64,000 bases of DNA from Stutzerimonas zhaodongensis (GTDB lineage: Bacteria; Pseudomonadota; Gammaproteobacteria; Pseudomonadales; Pseudomonadaceae). This document shows, piece after piece, positions 62,606 through 64,000 of this stretch (positions within the stretch are counted from its first letter, which is position 1; every line of letters starts with the position of its first letter). The stretch is from contig NZ_RFFM01000001.1 in NCBI RefSeq assembly GCF_003696365.1, positions 1,441,852 through 1,505,851 of the forward strand, read 5' to 3'. Below the pieces are notes generated by a model. It was not told the DNA's origin. It did not search any database and was given only the letters and a program-made list of their open reading frames with translations. A program made the position numbers and the translations under genes.

Positions 62606-64000
62606 TTAGAAGCGGTACTTCGCAGAAGCAGTGACACTACGAGGCGCTCCATACGTCAGCGCGCCATAAGCCTCGAACATATCGAAGTACTCCTCATCGG
62701 TCAGATTGTCGACGTTCAGCTGCGCGGTGAGGTTGTCCGTCACCTCGTAGCGCGCCATCAGGTTAACCAGCGCATAGGCTTCCTGCTCGATCTTCTCCCT
62801 GGTGCCGGCCGGATTGGTGGCATAGGTATAAATGCTGTCCTGCCAGTTAACCCCACCGCCAATGGTCAGCTTGCTGAGGGCGCCAGGCATGCGATAGGTC
62901 GTGAAGGTGCGCAGCAGCTTGGTCGGGAAACGCGTGCTGCGGGCATTACCATCCGGGTCTTCGACCTCGAACTGGGTGTAGCCCGCCATGAGGTTCCAAC
63001 CCGGTGCCAGCTCGCCGGAAACCTCCAGCTCGAAGCCCTCGCTGGTCACGTCGATGGCCTCGTAGGCAAACTCACCGGCCATTCCACCGGGAATGGCCAC
63101 CCCCGTGCTCTCGCCTAGGCCATCCTGCTTGATCTTGAATATCGCCGCAGAAGCGTTCAACCGACCTTCAAAGAACTCAGCCTTGAGGCCCGTCTCGTAG
63201 CTTTCACCAATGACCGATGCCAGCTGCTGACCGCTGATGTCCCGCCGGGCCTGGGGCTGAAAGATATCGGTGTAGCTGGCGTAGGCCGAAAAGTTTTCGG
63301 TGAGGTCGTAGACGATGCCGGCGTATGGCGTCAGTTCATGCTCGTCCAGTCGGGAGGGCGATGTGAATGGCGTGTCGTCGCTGGTCTTCTCGTAGCGATT
63401 GTCGCGCGCCCCTAGAATCACCTTCAAATCGTCGGTCACATTCAGACGGGTCACGCCGTACAAGCCCTTTTGCGTCAAGTCGCCGTAACTGTATGGCGTC
63501 AACCCACTCCAAATCGGCGCCTGGAAGTTGCCGTCATAGCTATCGAAATTGGCGACGCCACCAAAGCCGCCCTGCGCAGCGCGCGAGTCGGCATTGAAAT
63601 CCTGCTGGCTATAGATGTAGCCGAAGGCGACCTCATGCTCGCGCCCGAACAGCATCACAGGCCCGCCAAGGCGGATGCTGTAGTCGTCTTGCACGGTTTC
63701 AGTCTTATAGGAGCCAGGAAATGACGACATCGCCGAGCTGCCGTCCCGCCCAGGGTTCCCCGAAAGGTACAGAAGGTAAGAGTCGGAATCGCGTTCGCCA
63801 CGGTTGTAGCTCAGGTTGAGTTCCCAGTCGTTGGCGAAGCGGTGGTCCAGATTGATGAAGTAGGTTTCATAAGTGCTGTCCCACTTGCTCCACTTGGCGG
63901 AAGTGGTTTTGGAGCGGCTCCAGTTCGTCCGGCTGCCGTCTGCATACCAGATTGGCAGGCCGCCCCACATTGGCGAGTCGGAGTCGTTCTGCTGTCGGCT
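62606..64000 (-). CDS. FhuE/FpvA-type TonB-dependent siderophore receptor, N-terminal part missing
   Basis: The C-terminal 465 residues of a TonB-dependent receptor are in the window. The frame stays open at 64000, and upstream residues SRQQNDSDS continue in frame, so the plug, TonB box and signal peptide lie beyond the edge. The barrel part has LYGVTRLNVTDDLKVILGARDN, AGIVYDLTENFSAYASYTDIFQPQ and GESYETGLKAEFFEGRLNASAAIFKIKQ, the usual hydroxamate/coprogen-receptor pattern (FhuE, FoxA, FpvA), and ends SAKYRF. It lies convergent to the DUF3649-PepSY-DUF3325 operon, whose reductase would act on the same siderophore. Confidence 0.88.
   Translation of the reverse strand, partial: SRQQNDSDSPMWGGLPIWYADGSRTNWSRSKTTSAKWSKWDSTYETYFINLDHRFANDWELNLSYNRGERDSDSYLLYLSGNPGRDGSSAMSSFPGSYKTETVQDDYSIRLGGPVMLFGREHEVAFGYIYSQQDFNADSRAAQGGFGGVANFDSYDGNFQAPIWSGLTPYSYGDLTQKGLYGVTRLNVTDDLKVILGARDNRYEKTSDDTPFTSPSRLDEHELTPYAGIVYDLTENFSAYASYTDIFQPQARRDISGQQLASVIGESYETGLKAEFFEGRLNASAAIFKIKQDGLGESTGVAIPGGMAGEFAYEAIDVTSEGFELEVSGELAPGWNLMAGYTQFEVEDPDGNARSTRFPTKLLRTFTTYRMPGALSKLTIGGGVNWQDSIYTYATNPAGTREKIEQEAYALVNLMARYEVTDNLTAQLNVDNLTDEEYFDMFEAYGALTYGAPRSVTASAKYRF

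Overview
The window looks like chromosomal DNA of a gamma-proteobacterium of the Pseudomonas/Stutzerimonas group. The evidence is high GC coding, Pseudomonas-type gene orders (mazG-relA-rlmD-cysM near gacS), a NrdA with tandem ATP cones, and REP elements of the type GTAGGAGC(G/C)AGCTTGCT. No rRNA, tRNA, CRISPR array, intact insertion sequence or integrase was seen.

Layout. 1-3.3 kb: end of a PdeM-like nuclease gene, an erythromycin-esterase/phosphoribosyltransferase pair and a 49-aa proline-rich mini-gene. 3.3-15.5 kb: housekeeping core on the minus strand (DUF2058, mazG, relA, rlmD, cysM, gacS, TRIC channel), with a ggt lipoprotein gene facing gacS. 15.6-20.1 kb: ArgP-like regulator, a 143-bp tandem repeat carrying REPs, a phosphopantetheinyl transferase and a RstA/RstB-like two-component system. 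20.1-25.8 kb: nrdA and nrdB behind a long leader with three NrdR-box-like palindromes, a DnaA box and a possible 17-aa leader peptide.

25.8-32.5 kb is the accessory part. It is AT-rich and begins directly after the nrdB terminator. It carries (i) a cytosolic plus four-TM gene pair laid out like phage lambda rexA-rexB, whose first gene is split by a run of ten A; (ii) a three-TM protein followed by a HARE-HTH-like/GIY-YIG protein; (iii) a membrane-anchored Mrr-type nuclease with a zinc finger; (iv) a small lipoprotein; and (v) an orphan curlin-repeat protein. Copies of one short repeat (GCGAGGTAGCC) follow the ends of three modules, and a probable remnant of a REP-associated transposase lies between them. 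I read this as a candidate defence/mobile cargo island built from modules. The RexAB-like pair is the best candidate for an undescribed system.

32.8-55.6 kb: ordinary variable chromosome with transporters (EamA, BCCT, MFS), regulators next to their probable targets (LysR/azoreductase, MarR/MFS, TetR/DUF2855, HxlR/SDR), an EprS-like autotransporter protease, katG with an OxyR-like site, and small enzymes. 55.7-64 kb: iron acquisition, with a two-component system, a CirA-like catecholate receptor behind a Fur-like site, a DUF3649-PepSY-DUF3325 membrane operon, and the 3' part of a FhuE-like receptor cut by the window end.

All family names come from reading motifs and from memory of family sequences. 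No database search was run.
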